Positions 35,676-46,924 of a stretch of DNA of 64,000 bases are shown piece after piece. Both the position numbers and the translations under genes were made by a program. The stretch's first letter is position 1; each line of letters starts with the position of its first letter. A model generated the notes under the pieces. The model saw only the letters and a program-made list of their open reading frames with translations, searched no databases and was not told the DNA's origin. Origin of the DNA: Trichaptum fuscoviolaceum (Eukaryota > Basidiomycota > Agaricomycetes > Hymenochaetales > Trichaptaceae); NCBI GenBank assembly GCA_910574455.1, contig CAJSYZ010000012.1, positions 1,109,317 to 1,173,316 of the forward strand, in the 5' to 3' direction.

Positions 35676-38600
35676 ATGCCCGGACGAGGCTTTGATCTTG
35701 CCAACCGCTCTGGCGCTTGCGAAGCTGGGCCATCCCACAACCCCAATGTCCTGCCTGCGCATCTACGAACAGTCAATATTCGTCCTTCCGCCCAGTCTCT
35801 GGCTACATCTGTGGTAGAAGATCCTTATGGTATGTCTGGTAGTCTCTTTGGACAGAGCATGTTACTGACATATGTTCAATAGAGCAAACGGAAACGGAAG
35901 ATGTGCGGATCGAAGACCAGCTGCTGCGGAACAATTTTCCTGTGCACATCCGCGAGATCATCTTGGAGAAAACGGCGGCTGCTCCTATGAATTCATGGGC
36001 TAGGCTCATGGAACAGGTTCCTGAAGACGTGGACGACGATCTCCTGCGCATCGTCAACGCCCAGTCGTCGCACGTAGAAGTGGTTGAAAACCCAAACTCA
36101 GAGAGGAAACGCAATCTTGTCATTAATCTGTGGATAGGGTATCTCCAACAATTCTTTCCACTCAAGTATAGCGGCAACAGTTTCTTCCTGGACAGCACGT
36201 TTGAAATGAATTTTGTCGGCTTCTTCACAGTGAAGGTAGCACGGACGCGTGGCCGGAACGGAAATCGGTTCATGGCCATTAAAACTCTGCGGTCACTTGC
36301 GGAGACGTTCCTTGGTGTGGTCTGCCGTTACGCCCATGACCTTCGCCACAGTCGTGCTGGGCCGCGCCTTATTGGTGCCGCTGGCCTCTATACCAAAGTG
36401 AGCAATCTCGCGAGGAAGCGTAAGTTTTCTTCCACCCTTGTGCATGTCGCCCGCAGTACTGATTTCTTCCTACACCACAGTCATCACGGATTACAACCTT
36501 CAGCGCGAAGGGGAACACAATAAGAAGAGGTACAAGGGCTTGCCTGAAGTAAAGCTCCTTATTCAAGAGGCGATGCGTACGAGCAATGGAGCACATGGCC
36601 ATCGTTTGCCCCGTATACAGCTTGTCACAATGCTACTTTTGACATTCTACCTCATTCCGCGTCCATCCACTCTAACGCAATGCTTTAACGGTTCCAGTTC
36701 GGTAAAGAGTGATTCGTCCTCCACTCCGTTCTTTCATACTTACATTTTTTCCCCCAAAAGTTCTTAAAGATCGGGGATATCTCACGCATCATGATTGGCG
36801 ATCACGGAGATTGGGATATCGAGCTGGTGTTCCATAGCTTTAAGGTAAAGCACGCTGTCGAAGACGTTTGCTGTTTACTCACTGTTTGACTAGGGCTACT
36901 CTATGGGCGACAACCCGAAATCCATAGACTATACACTCCGTTCTGTTAAGAACCCACAGAATGCACTGTATGACCCGACCATGTGGTTAATCTTGTTACT
37001 CATCCTCCGAGGACACATTCAGGGGATTTCCACTGTGGAAGAGTTTCGTGCGTGTAACATGGCGGAACTCTTCATTAAAGAAGAGTCAAAGCACCTGCCC
37101 CTGTACGTGTTACACCCTTTGTTTCTGGAACGCAAAGAGCTGATGGCCGGTCGCACACCCAGGTTTGTAGCAGTGAAACCCGGCACGTCAGAGCTGATGG
37201 AAGGGACCATTATGCAACCGAATTGCTTTACAGCGGCATTACGTCGCCTTGGGCGGAAATTGTTTATGGAATCAGTGACGCCCTATGAATTTCGGCGGCA
37301 GGGTAGTACTGATGTGAGTGAATCGGGAATCGTGTTCTACTCAGACTGTGAACTTGTCTTCGCAGCTTGGTTTGATCTTGAACACCGATATTGCTGCAAA
37401 CTGCATGGGTCACAACGCTACTGTTCAGTCCACATTCTGGCGCTTTTATTATAATGGCTTGGCGCACATAGATTTTGTGAATGCTCGGTTTCTAGATCAC
37501 GTTACAGACGAATCGCAGAAGCAGTCGTTGAAGGTGAGTCGGCGGTATAAGCTTTGGCTCAGTAGCGATACTAACACAGAACAGGAACTATTATCGGTTC
37601 GGGACAAAACCCGCGCAGCCGCCTCGTCGCTCTTATACTCCCGCGCGTATGATACGATGAAGGAGAATGGTGTCGAAGTTGAAGGAGCGTCACTGGTCAA
37701 GACATCGACGAGAACTCGCGGTGTTGTGCTGTCTGATGCCGCCAAAGATGCTATTGAGGTGCGAACGAACTAAGCCGCAATCGTAAATCAGTAGATGATA
37801 TCTGCTTCCACAGCAACTTCCTGATGTGCAGGCGCTGCAGCAGGAGGCCCAGGATCTCTGGAATTCAAGGCTGAAGATGAATTATGACGTTTCAAAGTGT
37901 AGCAATAGGCGCTTCCCCGATGTAGTCACTGGACATACCATTGTTGGTCTGGTGAATCGCAATAACATAATAACGAAAGACATCTTTGGAACGCGGGAAC
38001 ACGTGGGTGCTCTCTCGGTTTTTCTTTGATTTTTTATATATTTGACCTCATGAACAGGACGAGGCGACTTTCAAGCGCATCTTTGAGGAACGCTCTCGCC
38101 TTGTCAAAAGCCTTCGGCGAACAGCCTTAATTCTCGCCGAGAAAAATGTGATGTCGGATGTTGCGAAGGTGGCCAAACATCACCCAGATGTTGGCTCTAG
38201 AGCAACACGCGCCATAGTGGCAAAGCAGGTTGCCCTCGATAATAACGAAATAATGCAGTCTCTACGTGATGAGATGGCGACTTCGATGAACGAGAAAGGT
38301 ATGTTCGTCTTATCCTTCCTCCTTTTCACACTCACGAGGCACAGCTATTGCAGCAATTCCGACGCGTGGTAAGCTCACCATCACTCCTCGCTTCTCTTTG
38401 CTAACACTTGATAGATACCGTTGTGGAACCTAATACTCCTGCGGGTGCCGACTCTCACGACGAGAATGATCTCCTGGGTATGTATTATGATATTCCTCCT
38501 GTTCTCTCTGCCTTAGCTCTGACATCTTCTCCGTTCGATCTAGATGAATTTGATAGAATCGTGGATGGTTATGCGGGTAATGAGGTGGATTCGTATCTGC

Positions 38601-41108
38601 ATTTAAAAGCCAAACAACCGTCTATCGTAGCCGATGGCTGGCTTGAGGATGATGTTGTAATTGGGGACGACATCGAACGCGAAAAGAGCATAAGGGCCAG
38701 TGGTGAAGGCGTCGAAGGGCCGGAGGATGCGAATCACGTTCACGAAGTTGACATGGGAGAGCTCAAGAGTTTAATGATGCTATTCTTCGCGAAGCCTTAT
38801 TGTGACACGCTGGCCGTGCAAGCAAGTTATAAGGTACGAAGTCTGTTGTTATGATCGAATTTTATTTTGTTGAAAGACATTCATTCTCACAGGCAAACGA
38901 TAATACTTACGTTTGCTCCTTATGCGAGAAGCGCAAGGCCGAAGGGAAACGTGTCGATGAGATCAAGACTTACATGAGATTGTGTTTATTAACCCGTCAC
39001 ATGTACGAGTTGATATTTCTTTGTTTAATGATGGTCGCTAATGTGCTTTCCAGTGCAAATTCTCACAATCCCTGGGCAGAACTTCGATACGAGATGTACA
39101 CCACTGATCCAGCCGTATTTAAATGTCCCTCCTCTGTGTGCGGATTTACATGCAGAGGTAGCATTCGAACTATCCGCTGCCATACCGTTGATTACTGCCA
39201 CTTCAGAGATGAGTTTCGGTTACTTCGTGAACAATATGACCCGGGATATACCGCGCCCACTGGTGTACTCAAGGATCGTGCGCCTGCTGTAGTTGAAGTC
39301 ACAGCAGCTGATTACAGGGTGAGAAGGCAACTCTTGATGTATCTCTTTTTTTTTTTCTTCTAACATAATCCACAGTTAGACGAAGGAAGATTCATCTGTT
39401 GTATGTGTGAAACCCACCAAGGCAACGGAAAGCGAACGCACATCCCCAAATCTGAATGTGTCCGTGATGTCACTAAGCATATGTGCGTTGCTGCTTTTCT
39501 TCAGAAGAGCTGTGTTAACAACTTATCAACAGCCAGAGAAAACACAATCCATGGGCAGATTTAACGTTCGCCATGCAAACAGACGATCCATCTATCTTCG
39601 AATGTCCCTCTGCGGACTGTCGGGTTACGGCTACCTCCATTAAATGCATGCAAGCCCACATGACATCGGATTGTGTTTCCCGTGAGGAGTATTCCGCGCT
39701 TCTCGCCAAGTATGGCACAGATAAGGAGAAGGGGAAACTTGCAACGGCCTTTGTCCCCATTGATCCAGAAGAGCCTTCGCCCGCGCCAGATGTGGGACCC
39801 GCGACATACTCTCTTCCCGACTTTGAGGTTGATGAGGGTAGCTACATGGTGAGACGACAAGGTTCACGTTCTCGTCCATTTTTCCTCATCAGTATACCAG
39901 GATCTTGCAGCGGCCTTTGACCCCGTTGATCCGGGAGATGTGCTCTTTCCGAATGAGCCTCCTGCTCATACTCCCGCGCCAGATGTGGGACCCGCGATAT
40001 CGAATGAGCCTTCTGCGCCAGATGTGGGACCCGCGACATTCTCTCTTCCCGACTTTGAGGTTGATGAGGGTAGCTACATGGTGAGACGACAAGGTTCACG
40101 TTCTCGTCCATTTTTCCTCATCAGTATACCAGGATCTTGCAGCGGCCTTTGACCCCGTTGATCCGGGAGATGTGCTCTTTCCGAATGAGCCTCCTGCTCA
40201 TACTCCCGCGCCAGATGTGGGACCCGCGATATCGAATGAGCCTTCTGCGCCAGATGTGGGACCCGCGACATTCTCTCTTCCCGACTTTGAGGTTGATGAG
40301 GGTAGCTACATGGTGAGACGACAAGGTTCACGTTCTCGTCCATTTTTCCTCATCAGTATACCAGGAAAACAAGGGCGCCTACGTTTGCCTTTTTTGTTCC
40401 GAACACCGAGGCAAAGGTACGCGCTTGACTTATCGTGAGTCTTTCAATACACAGCAGAAAGTCCGAAACCACATGTACGCATCAATCGAAACTCTTTTCT
40501 TCCGATATCTGAAGTAATCCCTTCTCTTTACTAGCAAAACCTGTCACAATCCTTGGGCAGAACTACGACTCGTTATGCAATCGAACGACGGATGCGTCTT
40601 CCGCTGTCCAGCGGAGGGTTGCAGTGAGACAGCTTCTCGGGTGAAATATATGCAAGCACACATGGTCGGAGACTGTAGAAATCACAGTGAATTCCGGGCC
40701 CTTCGGGACAAGTATGAGATTAAGAAGACGGTGAAACGGACATCAACATCTCTGGTATCGCCCAGTGCAATAAACGAATCTCTCTCTGGCACTGCGTCCG
40801 CGTCTACCATAACCCAACCTTCCGTCAACCCTTCTCCTCCACCCACACCTCCAGTGGACGAACCGCTTCAGCCTTCCGTCGACCCTCCTCAACCCGTCAC
40901 AACAGTTCCCGAGCTTCCCGCTACAATCCATATGCTCCAGGGCATGACAATGCAAGACTTCCACGACATGAACGATCATGTATGACATAATACACTTTCA
41001 CTGTCTTCGTACTAATTTTTGACTTTGCAGCACGATGTTGAAGCTACTGAGTACGCGATCCGTGGCTTTCAGATGTACATGGAGGGTATTAGTCGGTCAG
41101 ATAGGTAG
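35676..41108 (+). CDS. DUF3435-type tyrosine recombinase with C-terminal zinc-finger array
   Basis: Multi-exon gene starting MPGRGFDLANRSG (ATG 35676). The N-terminal core-binding part includes SWARLMEQVPEDVDDDLLRI and SLAETFLGVVCRYAHDLRH. The catalytic domain has LLLTFYLIPRPSTL (first Arg), YEFRRQGSTD (second Arg box, before an intron at 37312), then CMGHNATVQSTFWRFYYNG, which supplies the GH box and candidate nucleophile Tyr. The middle is helical. From 38.9 kb three repeated zinc-binding units occur, each with a CxxC finger (YVCSLCEK, FICCMCE, YVCLFC) and an NPWA-linked second finger ending C-x4-C..H..C (FECPSADC). A Pro-rich linker is expanded by duplicated exons. The last exon reads HDVEATEYAIRGF and stops at 41106-41108. 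It should cut and rejoin DNA for element movement; the fingers may choose sites. Confidence 0.75.
37229..37636 (+). repeat. 408-bp tract identical to 42987-43394
   Basis: Covers the second Arg box, GH box, Tyr and two introns of the recombinase. By eye every base matches the second copy, whereas sequence on both sides differs by many substitutions. Confidence 0.85.
39849..40312 (+). repeat. 232-bp tandem repeat of one intron plus one exon
   Basis: Two units (39849-40080, 40081-40312), identical by eye. Each is a 52-nt intron (GTGAGA..CAG) plus a 180-nt exon encoding 60 residues rich in Pro with APDVGPA twice. The upstream exon ending at 39848 is a diverged third version. Because the exon is divisible by three, each copy adds a module without breaking the frame. 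Confidence 0.85.
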
Positions 41109-42610
41109 TAAATAATGTAGTCATGGCGATTGTTTTTTCTTTGGCCTTCATTTGTTCTTCATCTTCGGCTTGTCTCTCATGTGGTTATGATGCTAATATT
41201 AGTACAGTCTTAAAACAACCTCGGTGTTTGACACGCTTTACATTCCTCGAGTACCACAGCTCACGTATGAGTACACCACTCAGTAAAAACTTGGGGGTTG
41301 GATTTCTCCGGCCATACTTGAGATACCCATGAAACAGTGTTAGCTTGTTTGTAGGTTTACAAATGATCAAAAAGAACGTGAAATAAGCGGAAGCAAAACT
41401 CATTACCTATTTACTACTGGTATATTTCTTGCATGCAGGATGTAGAACATCTCCCTTTAGAAGACGGACTCGCCCAGTGCAAGAACGAACGTACCGTATG
41501 CCTTTCAAATCTGGTACTACGTATTTACTAGATAACGGGCCGAGCTTCAAGTTCGCCGGCAGATCCCTTACTCTCCACTTCCGGGTCATTGAGTTTGAAA
41601 AAGAGGTAAAAAGGCAAAAGCAATACAGTCTACATAAGAAAAAAAAGCGGAGAATCCCCGGTAAAAACTGACACGTTCGAATTTAGGGGATACTACAGTC
41701 AGTAGTACAGTGCCCTTTACTCCCGGTGGGAGTAAGGGAATTCACACGCTCACTACTGGTAGTAGGCTCTGGCCCTCCCCTGCTATTATTAACCGTCCCG
41801 TTCTTTCATCATGAACTCGTGTGGCTGCAATGCTTCTCCACCCTGTAAGTTCAATCAATTCTGTACTACGACGACAGACTGTCACTGTTAGTACTGAACA
41901 TGGCAATGGACAGTGTGGACTCTGGCCGGATTCACACTCGAGCCTCTTGCAACTTTCAAAGAACAGGGTATACTCTGTATGATTCTTTCATTTTGGTGAG
42001 GCTCTCTATCTGACAGCCTTCTTCACAGAAACATACCACCTTCTGACTTTCAATGCTGGTTCTGAGTATGTCAAAGGTCTTCGTTGAAAATGGACGAGCT
42101 CACTCTTCATTTGGGGATCAGCTTTCTTCACGGACTCGGAAACATAATGTGAATTGTCTTACGTTCTGTCATCACTGGATTGTCAAAGGATAAAGTGAAC
42201 TCTGTATGGTCTCATACTTTGTTGTCATCTCTATCTGACAGTTTTCTTGACAGAAACAAGTCCCGGCGAGGCACCGTCCATGAACGGATCTGCACATCGG
42301 GGCTCAGGAGCACCATGTTTCGTTTTTTGTCAGGACTCTTTGACGGATGCTTTCTCAACCTTGACGGTGATGATGTGAAGTGTGTGAGTGAAGCTCACGC
42401 CGGCTTTGCATAAAAGGTGGTTGCTCCCCTAACCGTTGGGTACCTCCACACCCCTTCTGAATTGCCATGCCCGGACGAGGCTTTGATCTTCCCAACATCC
42501 TTGGCGCTGGCCATGATGGGCCACCCCGCAACCCCGACGTCCTGCCTGCGCATCTACAAACAGTCAATATTCGTCCTTCCGCCCAGCCTCTGGCTACATC
42601 TGTGGTAGAA

Positions 42611-42772
42611 GATCCTTATGGTATGTCTGGTACGCTCTTTATACAAAGTATGTCACTGACGTATGTTCAAATAGAGCAAATGGAAGCGGAAGATCCTTAT
42701 GGTATGTCTGGTACGCTCTTTAGACAAAGTATGTCACTGACGTATGTTCAATAGAGCAAATGGAAGCGGAAG
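42611..42772 (+). repeat. 81-bp tandem repeat of one intron plus one mini-exon
   Basis: Two units, each a 54-nt (or 53-nt) intron GTATGT..ATAG and a 27-nt exon (EQMEAEDPY). The intact element has a single unit at the matching place. As at 39849-40312, the duplicated exon is divisible by three. Confidence 0.75.
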
Positions 42773-42986
42773 AGGCCAAGGCGCTGTTGGAATACAGGCG
42801 GTATCTTGCGTGCTACGTGGAGGAAATCTTCGTTAAAGAAGAGTCAAAGCATCTGCCCCTGTACGTGTCATACCATTCGTTTCAGCGACGTAAAGAGCTG
42901 ATGGGCGGTCGCACACCCAGGTCTGTTGCATTGAAAACTGGCACGTCAGAGCTGATAGAAGGGACCATTATGCGACCGGAACACTC

Positions 42987-43394
42987 TACAGCGGCATTAC
43001 GTCGCCTTGGGCGGAAATTGTTTATGGAATCAGTGACGCCCTATGAATTTCGGCGGCAGGGTAGTACTGATGTGAGTGAATCGGGAATCGTGTTCTACTC
43101 AGACTGTGAACTTGTCTTCGCAGCTTGGTTTGATCTTGAACACCGATATTGCTGCAAACTGCATGGGTCACAACGCTACTGTTCAGTCCACATTCTGGCG
43201 CTTTTATTATAATGGCTTGGCGCACATAGATTTTGTGAATGCTCGGTTTCTAGATCACGTTACAGACGAATCGCAGAAGCAGTCGTTGAAGGTGAGTCGG
43301 CGGTATAAGCTTTGGCTCAGTAGCGATACTAACACAGAACAGGAACTATTATCGGTTCGGGACAAAACCCGCGCAGCCGCCTCGTCGCTCTTAT
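42987..43394 (+). repeat. 408-bp tract identical to 37229-37636
   Basis: Second copy of the identical tract, inside the deleted recombinase remnant. Confidence 0.85.
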
Positions 43395-45098
43395 GCTGCG
43401 GAGTTTCTGATATAATGGAGGATGGCGGAGTCGAACTTGAAGGAGCGTCACTGCGCAAGACATTGTAGGGAACTCGCGAAATTGTGCTGTCTGATGAGGC
43501 CAAATCTGCTATTGAGGTGTGAACGAACTAAGCCGCGGATCCGTGGCTTTCAGATGTACATCGAGGGTAATGGTCGCTCGGATACGTATAAGTACTCATG
43601 ACGATTGCTCTTTCTTCGGCCTTCATGTGTTCTTCACTTTCAGAACGTATATACGCACTTTCAGCTTGTTTCTCGTGTGGTTATGTTGCCAGTGATGCTA
43701 ATATTAGTACAATTATCAAAAAGAGCGTGAAATAAGCGGGAAAAAAATCATTGCCTATTTACTATCGGCACATTTCTTGTATACAGGCCCATCTCCCTGA
43801 CGGTACATGCAAGACGAATTGCAGTTTTCAACTTCAAATCGTGTTAAGAAGGCCACTAGTCGTGGCGTGTCTAGAGCTGAATAGGTGTATGTGGGAAGTG
43901 TAGTCATTTTCTACATAGAACATCTACAATGGCAGTAACTATTATGTCTGAATCGTATGCTTATTTGATTTACTCGGCCTGGTAAGTACTACTAGATGTG
44001 AATGGGGTTGTCACGGTGACAATAACACTCAGTCCAGTCATATTTCTTCAATCTATCATACAACAGAACTATCACTTAAGCGGAATGAAGAGTCGATTGT
44101 TGCTGGTCATACGGGCTCGGTCTTGAGTGTACTAGCCTCTCTCTGCCTTCAAAATGTTCGTTAAGCTGTCACTCCAAGTACGCACACATCTCGCGCACCC
44201 CATCTGGTTGATTACGCGGAATGCGAACATCGTTCGTCCCCCCACGGCCCCGCGTTATCGCAAACGACCTTGCTGGCTAACATGAACACGGCGGTGGTCC
44301 GAGGAACAGCGCGCGGCGAGAAAGCAAGTCCCGCCACCGGCAAAACTCACTGTTCAGAATATTACAGGATCTTCGACAGCGGCTCGTGTTTCAACATGTC
44401 CCTCACTGATATCACTGGCATGCCCGTGTTCAATGTGATCTTTACGGCTCTCGTGTCCCCGCAGCACATCTAAGATAACACCCTGCTTCCCAGGCGACTC
44501 GGAGCGTGCACCGATCTGCCGGCGCAGGAAGAGCAACACGGCGTCCTTGCGTGACTCGATCTTCTAGTGAGTATTATCGACAATGGATGTTCGAAGCTAT
44601 TCGACAGTTTGAAGATGAAAGTGGTGGTTGACTGGGAATGGGAGACAATGCCAGAGGGGAGGGCGAAACACTTCGTGCATTGCGGCCGTTGCTTTATTTC
44701 ATATAAAGTGCCTAGACACATATATATGAGGGGCTATGTAGATGAGAACCTTAAGACTACACTCACCTAGTTAGTTGATAATAACTAGACAGCCTAGCCA
44801 TGGTCATAGTATGCGATGTGAATCAGTATACAGAGACCTAGTAGTTTCACTAGTACAAGAACGAACTTTCTATACGCCTTTCAAATTGGGTATTACTTTG
44901 CCCACGAAATATCCAATTCATCCGTTATTAACTAACTAATGTAAAACAGACTATGTGAGCACCAAACCTCGGATGAGTGTACGCAATATAGATGTAGCAA
45001 ATAATAATGAGAAAGATAGATAAGGAATCCACGGGTTTTAAATGCGGTGCCACTTTCAAATACATAGTACTACTACTACTCTAGCACGGGAAACACAA

Positions 45099-45296
45099 GA
45101 GGCTGTCTGAAATCAAGACAGGGGTCGTAAAGTATTGTCACTTCTTCAAAGGTCTGTCTTTCTTTCAGACAATTCTTACGTTTCTGGTCGGTGATTGGCT
45201 GAGGAAGGCTGTCTCAAGCGTTTTGTCTCAACAATTGATAGCCCTTGAAAGAAGGGACACCGCTTCATAGACCCTGTCACACTTTGAGACAGCCTC
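45099..45296. mobile_element. 198-bp inverted-repeat (MITE-like) element
   Basis: Left end GAGGCTGTCT followed by AAGACAGGGGTC; right end GACCCTGTCA followed by TTTGAGACAGCCTC. The arms pair over about 28 bases with few mismatches. An internal GGCTGTCTCAAGCG repeats the terminal motif. No coding capacity. A clean target duplication is not visible next to the ends. Confidence 0.65.
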
Positions 45297-46730
45297 CGAT
45301 GTTTGCTGTGTAGTAGTATAATTTGAGTGGTGGCTTACGTTTGTTTGTATTTGCTTACATTTTACGCCTATTGTTGCTAGATCTACTAGGCTGAAATTCA
45401 TTTCACCCCTCTTCCGTTTCTATCACTCAACTATATCATTTAGTTATGCCTGGACTCTCAATGTGAGTGACTGATGACATACAAGCTAGCAGTTGATATG
45501 ATAGGAATCGCACAGAACAAAAACCACGGCAGGCACGAAACGGAAACGTGCCGCAGACGAAACTGTCGCATCGCACAGAACAAGAACCACGCCAATGATG
45601 CGTGCCGCAGACGAAACCATCGAGGCGCAAGAGCATACGTTCCAGTTCCATTGTATTAACAGGCGCTCTTGGATAGAACTTCTTGCGTACTTCGAAGCGT
45701 TATACCGCGTCACTCTTGCGACTCATCAAGGCTAGTTTACTGCTTCAGCGGCGCTATCTCTCACCGTGCTAAGAAACAACTGGGAACTCACGTCTGTTCT
45801 GAAGTCTGGTCTGACATTCATGCCTTGCCTACTATGTGTTCTGCTCTGGTATCTGCTTCCTTTCTTCGAGCTCAGCTTACTTTTGCCATCCTGGAATCGC
45901 ACAGTCTATTGGAGGGGTCTTGGAGGGAGCGGTTAGTCGTGTATGACAAAAGGATAAACTCGTGAGTTCGAGACATCTCCTGTGTTTGCCTGACTCGCTC
46001 GGGAACTCAGAACACTGTTAACTGCGTCTATTGCCTCAGACTCTCATATTGTCGTTACCGTCGTCATCATTAACCTATCGGCGACCTCATAGCGGAACAG
46101 GAAGTTGAAACTGTGCAATGGCCTACATGTTCTTTTATCTTCGTTGCTGTGATAAACAGTATAATAGCTATCGTGTCGTAGCTACACATGTGTCCCGTTT
46201 CCGACTATTCAAGTTCAAGCATATGTTGTAACTGTAGTATGCAAATATTGTATTGAAGAAACATGCTCAGAAATCCGTTTCCTATACGTTAATGAGACGT
46301 GAAGACTCTGAGAATAGACCGGAGAAGGCTGGCTTAATGGCTCTGGTCTGCAGACCAGAATGATGACCTGTTAGGCAGCTCGGGGGAAACCGAATCCTCC
46401 AATTGTCTTTGGAGGTACAGTATTTGTACCGAGATGATATGAATCTTTCTAGTTGGTTCTTCGTGTAGGAAGAGAATCCATCATAAGCCGCCCGCGCACA
46501 GTTTAGGCTGTTGTGTTGGTGTCTTTTAATCCGTGCCGTATACTAATGGGAGCGTGACAGGCCCTAATTGAACTACATATAGTGTAAAATTGAAGGATCT
46601 AAGAGGAGAGAGAAAGGAAGGGGGGGGGGACAGAAAGACATCCGCGCAGCTGCATTGACGCAGATTCGGGCCGTTGATATTCTTACGCGCGTTCATACGA
46701 CAGATGATAGAGACATATTTTTTCCGCTAA
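45297..46730. other. Accessory spacer with short repeats
   Basis: No supportable gene. It includes a 63-bp tandem pair (45507-45632), the 18-bp palindrome TCTGGTCTGCAGACCAGA near 46344 and a 10-G run at 46620-46629. Confidence 0.5.
45507..45632 (+). repeat. 63-bp tandem repeat, two copies
   Basis: Both units share ATCGCACAGAACAARAACC and CGTGCCGCAGACGAAAC, the second with a few changes. Confidence 0.7.
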
Positions 46731-46845
46731 GTCCACACGGGGCACCGGATGTGGAGTTCCTCTGGAGCGCGCCGCTATCCGTGTCCAGATCATGTTGCAT
46801 CGCCTGTCGGACGCACCATGGTTCTGGACTGCGTTCTAGTCAATT
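46731..46845 (+). repeat. Hairpin element, copy 5 (left end of the dioxygenase unit)
   Basis: CTAAGTCCACACGGGGCACC followed by GTTCCTCTGGA; the inner stem has one mismatch. Downstream TTGCATCGCCTGTC and TTCTGGACTGCGT match sequence after copy 6, so the shared repeat is about 100-115 bp. Confidence 0.7.
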
Positions 46846-46924
46846 GCTTGCTGTCAGTACATGACGTGTTTGGGTACAATGAATGTTCTCCTACGCGAAG
46901 TACATGTCTACGGCTCAACATTGT

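Larger units (their letters stand above)
34793..41700 (+). mobile_element. Crypton-like element with DUF3435-type tyrosine recombinase
   Basis: A unit of about 6.9 kb between TAC/GTA-rich hairpins. It consists of an 850-bp leader with internal repeats, one recombinase/zinc-finger gene (35676-41108) and a 590-bp tail. The unit is defined by comparison with the partial copy at about 41.7-45.1 kb: similarity begins at CTGCTATTATTAACCGTCCC just inside the left edge and is traceable in the tail to about 41.53 kb. No reverse transcriptase, DDE transposase or long terminal repeat is seen, so a DNA element moved by a tyrosine recombinase is the best reading. Exact ends and target duplication are not established. 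Confidence 0.7.
42467..43540 (+). pseudogene. Internally deleted recombinase remnant
   Basis: Begins MPGRGFDLPNILGAGHDG, matching the intact gene's first exon, then jumps to a segment equivalent to 37060 (VKEESKHLPLYV) and keeps the catalytic boxes YEFRRQGSTD and CMGHNATVQSTFWRFYYNG. The first Arg box, much of the N-terminal domain and the whole zinc-finger array are missing. A stop (TAG) interrupts the frame near 43466. The splice sites in the shared region are intact. It may be mobilised by the intact neighbour (inference). Confidence 0.8.
41690..45080 (+). mobile_element. Deletion derivative of the recombinase element
   Basis: Starts at hairpin-rich sequence directly after the intact element (TACTACAGTCAGTAGTA, then TTACTCCC / GGGAGTAA arms) and repeats its leader from CTGCTATTATTAACCGTCCC. 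Internal deletions remove the parts matching about 35.9-37.06 and 37.77-41.05 kb. The tail resembles the intact copy to about 43.79 kb; a 45-bp match resumes near 44852 (CAAGAACGAAC, CGCCTTTCAAAT). About 1 kb between has no counterpart in the intact copy and no recognised gene. AGTACTACTACTAC near 45067 may be the right edge. It cannot encode a full recombinase. Confidence 0.65.

Noticed and set aside
34793..41700. Interpretation as a Starship
   Set aside because: Starships are large cargo carriers known from ascomycetes; here only one gene lies between the apparent ends, so a Crypton-like element fits better.
44270..44770. GC-rich stretch with open frames inside the deleted element
   Set aside because: No motif in any frame and stops break all three frames on the minus strand; treated as an inserted segment of unknown origin.
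46344..46361. 18-bp palindrome TCTGGTCTGCAGACCAGA followed by ATGATGA, considered as a box C/D small nucleolar RNA or tRNA anticodon arm
   Set aside because: No matching box D, terminal stem or T-arm was found; a single palindrome is weak evidence.
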